Shown here in pieces: positions 47,121-57,455 of a stretch of 64,000 nt of DNA. Below the pieces are notes generated by a model, which worked only from the letters and a program-made list of their open reading frames with translations, was not told the DNA's origin and made no database searches. Position numbers and translations under genes: made by a program. Source of the DNA: Cerioporus squamosus (taxonomy: Eukaryota; Basidiomycota; Agaricomycetes; Polyporales; Polyporaceae). The DNA lies in assembly GCA_022592435.1 (NCBI GenBank), contig JABYQS010000009.1:62001-126000 (forward strand), given 5' to 3'. Each line of letters opens with the position of its first letter. Position 1 is the stretch's first letter.

Positions 47121-48273
47121 GCGCAGTAGTGAGCAATTGCAGGTTCATGGGACGAGAGAGCCTCGAACGAGAGTTGCAGTAGGCGGACACCGTGACTTTA
47201 TTATATCATATCTACTGTATATGTTCTGCATCTGCTTGAGATTCGCGCAAGAGGTCTTGGTTCTGGAGACGCGTCTCGGAGCGCGTTGAGCACGTGGTCG
47301 TGTCGCCGCCTCGTGTCGAGCATGAGGTTCAACTACGCATGGGCGCCTGCAAAGTCCAACAAAGATCCCGACTTCCCACCTCGACCACCACCTCCCGCCC
47401 GCCAACGCGCCCTGGATACCCTCTGCGCCGTGTCTAAGATCGACGCAGTATACCGCACCCAGCCAGAGCAGCAAGGAGCAGCAAGACCGTCCGAAACCAA
47501 CCACTTTAAGGACGCCCCCGGATCACCTCTCGGTCCGTCCCAGTGCCCGTTTCCTATTGTTCGTGTTCTGACCATTGTTCGCGCGATTTGGTAGGTATAC
47601 CACGCGTACTTTGGTTAGTCACCGCCCTGCCACGTAGGTTTCATCACATTCATATCAAGGTGCGCGTCGAATTCCTGAGTGGCAAGCATGAGGTGGTAAT
47701 GGGAACGGGGAGATGGGAGGTCTCGCGACCGACAGAACGTCCACTGCTCTATCCTTCCCTTGGTTTACCTCTACTCCGCTGCCCGAAGCAGAAAGTCACG
47801 TCCAAATTGTGATGCATCGGGCCTCCCTTGACAGCACGCTCATCCCCATGGCTGTCCCCGCCATGTCGGTCACCGGCACTTGCTCCTTGCATCGAGTCGG
47901 CCAACGTCAACTTGTTGGTGGCTGCCATGCACCAATGCGACCTTTTGGCGCGTAAGGGTGGCTGGGGAGGTGGTTACATCGCGTCCCCTGAGTCGTAAGG
48001 GCCGCGTTCCACAGGCACTCTGGACATCATCAGACCACGGAGGATTACCCAACCGGTCGACTCAGGTGTTGGGGGCAGAAGTACTCTCAGCTGGCGGACA
48101 GTCAGGGTAGTGGTGCAGCAGGATGGCGCTGGCAGCGAATGGCCCTTGCATGCTTCCCGGCAACTGGAAGTCAGGCATGCCGGCGAACTTCCACTTCCTC
48201 TGTTCCCGTACATGCTGTTGAACATAAGCTCATTATAATTCCTCAGCGACAACCGGACAGCTGACGTGCTATC
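47121..48273. other. Intergenic region, questin-oxidase-like gene / MPS1
   Basis: A 1.15-kb stretch. A 90-codon Pro-rich frame around 47325-47594 has no family likeness and no splice context that extends it. I do not call a gene. Confidence 0.35.
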
Positions 48274-50895
48274 ATGAACACAAGCTCGTACACACTGGTA
48301 GAAGGGCGTATATCCCCCGGTACGCCTTCGCATTCCCCTCCTCCATCCCGCGACGGCCCCAAGAGCCTGCAAGTCTCCCCCGCAAACTCCGACGACTCCT
48401 CGATTGCATGCGACCTTTCCGACCTTTCCTTCAACTATGAGCGCAACTCGCGCGGTGAGATTGTGCGCGTGTCCAAGGGCTCCTCCAAGTCCTCCACCCC
48501 TCCTACGCCCTCAGACTCTCCGCCGAAGGCGCCCTCTCCTAAGCTTGCGCCATCTACCTACTCCCGGCCGGCCCCTCTAGCCCGCTCCGAGTCGCTTCCG
48601 CAGGAGTCCCTATACCAGCCTCGTCAATTCCAGCGCGCTACCTCTGGTCCGCTCGCCATCACACCGGCGGGGACATCGCGCGGCTTCTCAGCGCTTGCAA
48701 CCACAAATGCGGGGACGGGACGCAAGATCGGTGGCGCGCGACGTGTCCGGCTAGAAGATCTTCCCGAAGGAGAGGCCCAGCCGAAGCCTGCTGCAAACAT
48801 CTACGGGTTCGACGAGAAGGAGAATCAACGTGCCGCTCGCGTGATTCGTCCGGCTCGGTCAATCGCCAAGGTCGACAGGATATCAGAGGTGAATGAGGAG
48901 CTTGAGGCCCCAGCGGCGCCGTACGCTGGGACGCACCTACCCATCCGACCGCGACGGTCGGCGAGTCTCAGTGATGCGCCTCCGCCCATCGAGCCACCTC
49001 CGGAACGCCCGATGGGACACATACGGCCTGGCACGTCGCTCGGTGCACGCAGAGTGACACTGGAGGAGAAACTGCGGCAGGAGCGCGAGATTGCACTGGA
49101 GGAAGGATATGCGAATGCACGGCGAGAAGCCGAGGAGGCGGCAGGTGTGTTCTTGTACACACTCAATCAGTAGGGCAGCTCTGACGGCCAGCAGCACGCG
49201 CACAAGCGCAGGCACATGCATTCCCCCCTGCTCCTTCGCCAACGCATATCGCACAGCCGCACCTACGGCATCAGAGGAGAGACTCGGATACCATGCGCGG
49301 CGCCTCTGGCTCACCCACGGTGGTCGACGCTGCACGCCAACGTAGAAGCGATCCCGCCCTCAATGCTCCTGCACACAAACAGACACATTGGGACGACGCG
49401 GAGCTCCCACAGCCTCCTCCAATGCAAGCATCAAAGTCCGCGCCTCAGGCAGTGCCTCAAGTCCAGGCACAGAACGCCAACCAAGCCAACAAGACTATCG
49501 TTGTCAGTCTCTCATTCCCTTGAGGGATACATCGCTCAATCGCTGACTCTGAACCTTGATTCGTGCAGGTAAACAGAAAGCAATACCATCGCCTGGACTT
49601 GATTGGCAGAGGAGGGTCCTCTCGTGTCTACAGAGTGATGACTGGATCGCATGAAATCTACGCGCTGAAGAGGGTTAATCTCGACAAGGTGGACGCGGAC
49701 ACCATGGCGGGCTACATGAACGAGATTGCGCTGCTGAAGCGTCTGGACGGCAACCAGCGTATCATCAGGCTACTGGACAGCGAAGTCAAGGGAGCGGGTG
49801 CGAAAGGTCAACTGCTCCTAGTGATGGAGTGCGGAGAGATCGACCTTGCGAGGCTCCTACAGGAACAGCAGAGGGAGCCGATGGATCCGGTGTGGGTTGC
49901 CTACTACTGGAAACAGGTACGCGGCTGTCGCGAAGTGCACTGCTAGTGCGTGCTGATCGTCCGTTGTAGATGCTGCAAGCCGTGCACATCATTCACGAGG
50001 AGAAGATCGTCCACTCTGATCTCAAGCCCGCGAACTTCGTCCTCGTGAAAGGCCAGCTGAAGCTCATCGACTTCGGGATCGCTAATGCCATTGCGAACGA
50101 CACGACCAACATTCAACGCGACCACCAAATAGGAACGGTCAACTACATGTCTCCGGAGGCCATCGAGCTTCCGGAAGGCATGCGCAGGTTGAAGGTTGGC
50201 CGACCATCTGACGTCTGGTCACTCGGGTGTATTCTATACCAGATGGTGTACGGACAGCCACCCTTCGGTCACATTACCCACGTCATGCAGAAGATGAGGG
50301 CGATTCCGGACGAGAATCACCTTATCGACTTCCCGGAATACGCCGTTCCCTTGGGGCCGCGAAACAAGGACAAGGACGCCGTGACATCGTCACCCCCGCA
50401 GAAGCTCGAGCACCTTAAGGTCCGCGTCCCGCAGAGTATCATCAACACGATGAAGAGCTGCCTTGTCCGAAATCCCAAGGCGAGGGCAACCATTCCCGAG
50501 CTACTCCAGCAGAACTGGCTTGAACGTGAGTTCCCAACTTCAATTGCTCTGCACACTGGCTCACGCTTCGTGTAAAGCCGAGCCCAAGCCAGTGACGCCG
50601 TCGCCATCGCCTGTCTCCGTTCATACCCTCGAACTCCAACTCAAGGACGACGAGACCATCATCAACCCGCACTATATGAAGCAACTGCTCATATATGGTC
50701 TGCGGATGGGCGCGGAAGGCGGCGAAGCGCAGCACTGGACGGAGGATCGTATCGGGGCGGATGCTGAGGTATGTCTGTGCGCCTTATAACTGTCCGGAAA
50801 GTTAACTGACAGCTGTATAGCGACTCGTGAGGGAACTCAAGAGCATTAATCGCGACGCCGCTCTGTCCGCCGCCCTGGGCGACATGTCTCCGTGA
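48274..50895 (+). CDS. MPS1: Mps1/TTK dual-specificity mitotic checkpoint kinase
   Basis: Exons: 48274-49144, a second exon ending at 49502 whose start is uncertain (49282 fits phase), then 49569-49916, 49970-50525, 50578-50768 and 50821-50895; about 753 aa. The N-terminal half is Ser/Pro-rich and disordered with DEKENQ and a short helical RREAEEAAG end. The kinase domain starts RKQYHRLDLIGRGGSSRVYR, with YALKRVNLD (catalytic Lys), MECGEIDLARLL, VHSDLKPANFVLV (HSD in place of HRD, as in Mps1), DFGIAN, GTVNYMSPEA and SDVWSLGCILYQMVYG. All are Mps1 hallmarks. After the C-lobe, TIINPHYMKQLLIYGLRM is also family-like. Mps1 phosphorylates Knl1/Spc105 at unattached kinetochores and, in fungi, serves spindle-pole duplication. 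Confidence 0.92.
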
Positions 50896-51926
50896 TCTGG
50901 GCAGCTTTCGAATTGGTACCCGCCCTCTGTCCCGATGCATATGCCCCTGCTCGTCAGCGGGGCTCATTCCGCCTGCCAGATCATGGCGAACGATGGCGCC
51001 AGCCTGCGCTAGGGGCGAGATGTTCCGACACATATCGCAGAGTTTCAGTATGTTTTCTGGATCGCATTGTCTGATTATCTCGCTATGCTATGTCTTCGCT
51101 TCGTCGCTGTCGTTTTGCATTCGCCCTCTGCATCCAGGCCTACAGGCCACTTCGCATTCGCCCGTTGATTCGTCTCGTCGGGCCCACATTCACACCATGC
51201 ATCCCGCGTGGGCGCTCTGGCACGTTGCACTATGTTTCTATAGACCCGGACAGGTCCTCATCCCCTCATCATCGATATCTCAGATCTTAGTACCCTTTCG
51301 TGGTACGCTTGGCCACCGTTCACAACCTCCACTGATACTGTACCACCATAGTCCTGCATCCCACGTCGCTGTCTCGTATGCAACACACCAACGCACACAT
51401 GCCATTTGTATGTTCTCTCAGCATTGTCTCGGCCTCCAAAATTTAAGACTCCTCTTAACTGTGCCTTGTTCCATTGTCGTCGCATCTGAGTCGCTGTTCT
51501 GAACCTGCTGTAGGCTTTGCTGAGTTGGGTTACTGTCGGGGACAAGCTACAGAGTTATCAATATAGTGAGTTGGGGCATGTACTCGTACTGTCTCGGACG
51601 TGCACACGGAGATTACTGTATGGGCCATGGCATCTTCTGGTCTCAGACTACACGTTGTCGTTGTCGGTACAGTACTACTAGTAGCAGTGACCCGGAACTG
51701 TAGACTCTAGAGTCTCTTAAGCTTGTTGAAGCGTGTCAAAGTCGCGATCACGTAGCCATCGGGTGCGAAGACAAAATTCACCGTCACCGCGACTCGGACT
51801 CGCGAATCGCGCATCTTGTGAAGTACCAGCACAGTCGGTACTACTACAAGGCAGTACTACAGTACTGGTGACGCGCCCAGCCAGAGGCACCTCACGCCAC
51901 CATGTTCATCGATCTCGCACTCTACT
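50896..51926. other. Intergenic region, MPS1 / pRiA4b-ORF3-like gene
   Basis: About 1 kb of MPS1 3' flank and the next promoter. From 51665 to 51866 the word AGTACT/GTACTAC recurs (51669-51680, 51836-51862) and forms imperfect inverted pairs. No gene-like frame. Confidence 0.35.
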
Positions 51927-53342
51927 GTGGGCATCTTAATCCGCTTGTCAATACCGCATACGGCTCACATCATTCCAGACCTCGCCCGTCTCCAACAAAG
52001 AATCCTCGGCCTTACAGAGGTAGAGGACCAGAGCCGGGAGGACGAGTCCTCAGACCTTGACGTCGAGGAACCAGCACCGGGATCATTGAACCGGACAATC
52101 AAGGACCTCGACTCGGACTCAGCGCAGCAAGAGGTGCCGGTCGCCGCAAAGCGGATCCGAGGTCACGATGACCTCGATGACTTTGGCTTCGATCCGTGCA
52201 CGACAAATCCAGCACTTCCTAGCCCCGCAGGAACTCTTGTACTACCCCCTCCCAGCAATGTTGTCATTCAGCTGCGCTTCCAACTTTGCCGATTCGACGG
52301 CGTGTACCGCGTCGCGCGCATCCCGCTCTCGTTCACGTTCGCACATCTCTATCGCTTCATGCTGCTCATCTTCGGCTGGTCTGGCGGACATCTACACCAA
52401 GCGCAGGTCGTCACGCATGCTGAACTGTACTCTCCGGATGGTCCGCGCAAGGGCGAAGTCAAGAAGCACCGCTCGTTCAGGATTCCAGAGGAGCCGGCTT
52501 ACGAGGACAGGCAGCAATGGCGCCATTGGTCGTTGACTTATGCCAGACACGAGCATGATCCTGTGATCAGGGTCACACCTGCTGGGTCGAGGAAGAAGCC
52601 GACGCCCTCCAACCCAAACGACCCGTGGGAGGTGTTGTTCTCGCAGCTCGAGGTCCCCATGAAGAAGGACGCCGAGGTGACGCTAGGTGATGTCTGGGCC
52701 CCGAAGCGGAGGAACAATGTGGGCATGGGAGATTGTTCGAACAGGAAGATTGCTATTGTGTTTGAGTACGACTTTGGCGGTGAGTACGAGTTGTGGTCGT
52801 GATGGTTAGGGACATGCTGAACCAGTCCAGCGAGCTGGGAAGTCCACGTTACGGTCGAGCCGGAGATGAACGGCGAGTACATGTGGAAGGTCGACACTCC
52901 GCGGAACCATCCAGTCATTACTGTAGCCAAAGGAGGGGTAAGCTCAATGATTAGATTTGCTCATAGTGACTAAACTAAACTCTACCGCAAAGCCTCCCGT
53001 CGAGGATTCGTATGACGACTCTGGCGTGAGTGACGGACGCCAAGCCTGTTCCTTGACTTATATTAACCACACACTCAGGAGATCGACGCGGAGATGAAGC
53101 CTGTCTCCCCACTGCTCTTCACGGAAACTATCTTCGAAAAGTTCCTCGCAGGCGCAGTATACTCCGTGGCACGCGAGAAGGAGCTGGCTATTGTCGAGAC
53201 TGACGCCGAGGAAGGACGCAAACTGCCTTCTAATGAGGACAATGGCCAAAGCGGGATGGTAAGTACTACGGTGATAACCACAGGGAAGTGCGGAAGTCCG
53301 AGCTTGAAGGGTGAAGACCATCGCGAGGATGATTCAGAGTGA
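51927..53342 (+). CDS. pRiA4b ORF-3-like (MM3350 superfamily) domain protein
   Basis: Exons: main exon ending 52780, then 52832-52937, 52993-53025 and 53079 to the stop at 53342. The start is unresolved: the frame of the main exon is open from 51927 without an ATG, and the only nearby ATG (51902) is in another frame, so a short 5' exon is likely. A Glu/Asp/Ser-rich N-terminus precedes the domain: VIQLRFQLCRFDGVYRVARI, FAHLYRFMLLIFGWSGGHLH, and after an insert FEYDFGASWEVHVTVEPEM. The GW..xHLH and YDFG.xW blocks are the two signatures of the plasmid pRiA4b ORF-3 family, known mostly from bacterial plasmids and mobile elements. Function is unknown even in bacteria. The C-terminus may be shortened by an intron whose donor is at 53259. 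Confidence 0.7.
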
Positions 53343-53588
53343 AGATCCTTCGGCTCATGTGCTACTTGTTGTGCTAGTACATGGTTGGTGTATGCGAGGG
53401 GTTTGTCAGTGTGTTTCACTGGTGTCCCGATCCAAGCCAAGCGTTTCTGGCGGGAATTGCCCTATATGGCTTTCCCGACTTCCGTGACCATTTCGTGTGA
53501 CTGCCACCGTGACGCGCCCATTCCAGCTCTGCAGGGCAAGCGCCCGGAGTCCAGCTTGTCTTCTCCGTCTTCTACCTCTGGCTCCAAA

Positions 53589-54454
53589 ATGCTCTCTGCG
53601 CTCCCTTTACGCGCGGGTCGCTCCGTCTGCGCAGCGGCAGTACGCGGACGCCAGCTAGCCACACATGCCGGGTCGACACCCGCTGCCACAGCAGCCAAAA
53701 TCTCAAGCTACAAGGCAGGAACGCAGGGGACCTTGCGTCCGCATCTGGGCATACAGGTCAACCCGGATCATGGTCTCTGGGCATTCTTCCGGAGGAAGGA
53801 GAAGGACGGGAAGGTGACCCATGAGACGGTCGAGCCTGTGGACGTGGTGAATGACAAGAGCGGTACGTCGTGATGCTCGTTGCGTGTCGGACGTGTACCC
53901 ATGCTCCGCTTTGTGCACTGTAGGTCGGGCATGGACAGCAGCGGAGCTCAGGCGAAAGAGCTTCAAGGACCTGCACACGCTGTGGTATGTCGTTCTCCGG
54001 GAACGGAATTTGCTCGCGACGCAGCAGGCCGAGGGACGAAGGCTTGGGGCAAACGAACAGGCTCTCGGGTTGTGGGCGAAGTCGTACAGAGTGAGTTACT
54101 CATATACGCTCTATACCCATTTCCATGCACATCTCTGTTACACCCACACCTTCGTTCTGCTGGATTCATGCTAACTCTACCCCGTAACCTCTGCAGTGCC
54201 GCAAAACGATGGCACGTATCAAATATGTCATCAACGAACGGCGACTCGCGTATGAGGGTGCTTTGAAGATCCACAATGAGAAGCGCGAGCAGCTTCTCCA
54301 GCTGGAAGACGAGGCACGAGCTGTCGAGGAGGCGCAGGCTGCTGAAGCCGCTCGAAGGGAGGAGAAGGCGAAGAGGCGGCAGAGTGGTGTCGCGGATGTC
54401 GTTGCGCAGTCACTTTTCGAGAGTGTCCCGGAGGCTGTCACGCAGAAGGCATAG
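53589..54454 (+). CDS. Mitochondrial large ribosomal subunit protein uL29m (MRPL47/Mrpl4)
   Basis: Three exons: 53589-53862, 53924-54090 and 54197-54454; 232 aa. The N-terminus is an Arg/Ala/Ser-rich mitochondrial presequence ([20 protein letters not shown]). The MRP-L47 domain follows: [51 protein letters not shown], then [20 protein letters not shown], with a basic coiled C-terminus. The protein sits near the exit tunnel of the mitochondrial ribosome. It is the first of three consecutive genes for mitochondrial biogenesis. Confidence 0.9.
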
Positions 54455-54818
54455 AGTGGGTGGGGATGATTATATATCCTATATGACATGGTAATTGCAT
54501 GCTCGTCCGATGCTCGCTCTCTCGCTCTCGTTGGGTCAACCCTGCGCCTTCCACCACTCCCCCTACGGCCTGTGCCATCCATCTCATGTCGCCTCATCTC
54601 TTGACGTGGCCTGCTCTTGTGGCACATAGGGTCAGTTAGGGTCAGTGTTGAGTAGGTCGACCCTCTCCCGGGAAGCGATACTCAGGACCACGGGCGGAGA
54701 TGAGGTAGACCACAAGACCCCTGGAGTCCTATATGATCCTGAAATCATTGCCTCAACGCCCATAAGCAACTCAGAGAACATGTAAGGCTCACCGTGCTAC
54801 CACTGGCAGCCTATATTG
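54455..54818. other. Convergent intergenic region, uL29m / SDHAF1
   Basis: A 364-bp stretch between two stop codons. It holds a short double word (gggtcagttagggtcagtgt at about 54628-54647) and nothing else recognisable. Confidence 0.4.
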
Positions 54819-55195
54819 TCACGACGCAGAGCCTGAAGTCTCCGTAGTGTTCTCCCTCCTCCCAGCGTTTCGTGCGCCCCATTGCACCATGTCGTTGCTC
54901 ACGAAGCAATCTCGAACCTGCGGATCCTCGTACATCTCCAGTTGCCGTCGTCCTTTACGGAGCATGTGCTCTATAGCCGAGATGTCTCGAGGAGAAACGG
55001 ATGATGCTTGGGTCTTGAAGGTGTACCGCACATAAAGCTTGAATCTGGGCTGGGATGCTGCTGGCTTGGTATTAACCATACGCAGTGCCCTGTATTTCTG
55101 GCTTAGCTCTGCATTGGATTCCAAAGCGTAGGTTCCGCTAACCTTCTGTACAGCGCAAGGACTTCTCTCTGCAGCCCCGACCGCCTCAAGGACAT
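54819..55195 (-). CDS. SDHAF1: Succinate dehydrogenase assembly factor 1 (LYR family)
   Basis: Two exons, 55143-55195 and 54819-55089; 107 aa. The LYR motif appears at residues 15-17 (LQREVLALYRR), the tripeptide that recruits the iron-sulfur co-chaperone HSC20. It is followed by KLYVRYTFKTQASSVSPRDI and IEHMLRKGRRQLEMYEDPQV, which are diagnostic of SDHAF1/Sdh6. The protein guides Fe-S cluster insertion into the Sdh2 subunit of complex II in the matrix. The first exon was found by matching the LYR start and the splice phase (donor GTTAGC). It shares a 328-bp divergent promoter with NDUFAF6. Confidence 0.9.
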
Positions 55196-55523
55196 GATGT
55201 GCGGACCTCCTGTCTTCCTGGTAAGTCCCTAGCTATGAGCCACACCCGATAGAGGAGAACAAGCGGAAGGACGTGGTCGAAGAAGCAGACGAAGACGAAG
55301 AGCCTGACTTAGCAGAAGGTGAACTGGGTGAACTCGGCCGAGTCGTCCTCCGAACTTCCCGGAATCCACGAGTGGTCACGCGTGACACCAGTGACTCGAC
55401 AGTGACTCGTCGCGTCTGGCGTCACGGTGACGCGTCAGAGACGTCTTGCCTCCGACCTCCACTAGCCTTGTCCCCGGGCTCCCAATTCCTCCTTGTCCGG
55501 TCTCTGCTTTGTCTTGAGGCAAA
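55196..55523. promoter_or_regulatory. Divergent promoter of SDHAF1 and NDUFAF6 with GTCAC/GTGAC palindromes
   Basis: All regulation of both genes must lie in these 328 bp unless it is inside the genes. The block 55375-55431 contains a perfect 12-bp palindrome GTCACGCGTGAC (55375-55386), GTGAC at 55391 and 55402, and a second inverted pair GTCACGGTGAC (55421-55431): six half sites in 57 bp. A palindromic cluster of this kind suggests binding by a dimeric factor, possibly of bHLH or bZIP type; this is inference. Confidence 0.55.
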
Positions 55524-56960
55524 ATGTTGGGGCTGCGGTCGGCATGCTTCCGACTATCTGCTCCCTTTCCAATGCGCCTAGCGAACCGGGTCTCTCTTGT
55601 CTCTCAAGTCAGGACGCTGGCAACAACCTCTACACCTTCAGAACCTGGTGTCGCAGACCCGTCGACATACTGCAGGGAATACGTACGAAAACGTGACTAT
55701 GAGAGCTACCTGATTGGTTCCTTTTATCCGCGGGAGCTGCAGGGCGCATTCTTCGCTCTTCGTGCATTTTATGTGAGTCTTCGGTCTTGTTAGCAACTCC
55801 TGTCCAGCGGATACTTTCGGACATGGAGGCGTCTGCATGCTTGTGGGGACGAACCGGTTAGGAAAATCGCGGTTTTACTCTGGACAATGGCTTAACCCGA
55901 GTGGAATGGGACTCATGCTCACGAGGTAGCGTCCCGATCATGTCTTCCGTGTATACGCAGGTCGAACCGTCGAGCTATGTGGACGCGTACTGACCAACTG
56001 AAACCACATAGGTAGAATTGGCTTCTGTCCAGGACGCAGTATCGAACGCCATGATTGGCAAGATGCGAATGCAGTTCTGGCGCGACGCGATCAAGAGCAT
56101 GGCTGATGTACGTTTTGTCGCTCTGCATCACAATGATCCTGAACGTCACACAACGTAGGGCAGACCGCCACAACATCCGATTGCGCTCGCACTCCATGAC
56201 GCGTCCAGAAGAGCGAATCTTCCTGCATACCATCTCCGCAGAATCATTGATGCCAGAGTACGTACTGCGTCGGTTAGAGCTTCTGAGATTGCGGGCGCGC
56301 CGTCCTGACATACTATTTAGGACGCTGAGCTGCACACGCCCACGCACCTTACAGTGGAGTCGTTAACAGCGCATGCGGAGTCGACGACCTCGACGTTCCT
56401 CTACCTGCTGCTCTCTCTGCTTAACATCTCATCGGACTCTACGTCGTCGCATGCAGCCTCCCACCTCGGAGTCGCGCAGTGCATACACGTTCTGCTGCGT
56501 GCGCTTCCTTACCATGCGTCCAAGGGAAGAATGGTCATTCCCGCCGAGCTCACTGCGCGTCATGGGGTCCGCCAAGAAGACGTGTTTCGCAAAGGTGGGA
56601 ATGCGGACGGGATCTCGGACGCAGTGTTCGAGTTCGCAACCGTGGCGAACGACAACTTGCTCACAGCGCGGGAGATGTTCAAGCAAGCGGGTGACGGCAG
56701 CGGCAAGGTGCCGCGCCATGCCATGCCAGTGTTTCTGTATGGCGTACGTCCCTCAATCTAACTCTTCGCAAACCTTGACGTTGCGGGCCGAGGAAGAAGG
56801 GTGCTGACACGCTCGTCTTCTGACATTATAGCTACCGACGCGAGATTACCTCGGACGCCTTGAATCCGTCAACTTTGACGCGTTCCACCCGTCGTTACAG
56901 TTGCGGGACTGGAAGTTGCCGTGGAAAATCTGGCGGGGATACTACAGGGGGGACTTTTGA
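55524..56960 (+). CDS. NDUFAF6: NADH dehydrogenase (complex I) assembly factor 6
   Basis: Five exons: 55524-55772, 56012-56107, 56159-56257, 56321-56743 and 56832-56960; 331 aa. An Arg/Leu/Ser-rich presequence is followed by the squalene/phytoene-synthase fold in its NDUFAF6 form: YCREYVRKRDYESYLIGSFY, LRAFYVELASVQDAVSN, MRMQFWRDAI, the HPIALALHDA helix, HLGVAQCIHVLLRALPYH and ATVANDNLLTAREMF. The Asp-rich catalytic motifs of real synthases are absent, as expected for the assembly factor. The end DWKLPWKIWRGYYRG is typical. It acts at the inner membrane on early complex I (ND1 module). Confidence 0.92.
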
Positions 56961-57455
56961 CGCTAGGGTTCTCGGGTGGCCGGCAGCGGGGATTGCGGAC
57001 AAGCATTGCGTAGATTTTACGATACATTGCGCAGCGAATGCAATGCGATTTTCCGTGCGTATGCCGGTGTAGGTTGTGTCGCAAAGAGTTGGTGAAGGAC
57101 GGCTCGCGCGCAGGCGTCTGCGGTGGCCGATCTGGCACCGGATCCGAGGGATTGCAGGGATTTGGATGTCCGCCTGCCTGGCCAAGGCGTTGTTTTCCTT
57201 CTCTACCATCTTCCCCCATCTCCCCATATCCATTCCCGACCCCGGCTCTTCTGCCCGCTGCCACCCTAGTGGCGAGTGCAGCCTCCCCGACTACCGCAGA
57301 CCCCTCGGCACCGCACCGTCTCCCGCGTGCTCCTGCGGACCCCCGTTACCCCTCTGGCTGGACACCCATCTCCTGCCGCTCGTCTGACGCCTCTGCTGGA
57401 TCCCTTGACGACACCCACCACGACAACCACGACACCCGCTAAACCACCCACTACC
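56961..57455. other. Intergenic region, NDUFAF6 / F-box-like gene
   Basis: A 495-bp stretch with the NDUFAF6 3' flank and a CT- and CAC-rich leader immediately before 57456 (repeated accac/ccacc words). No gene-like frame beyond shadows. Confidence 0.4.

Noticed and set aside
47286..47594. 103-codon Pro-rich frame as a gene
   Set aside because: No homologous family recognised, no extension by splicing and random-looking 3' half.
54628..54647. Telomere-like GGGTCAGTTAGGGTCAG word
   Set aside because: Only two imperfect copies in a gene-dense interior region; not a telomeric tract.
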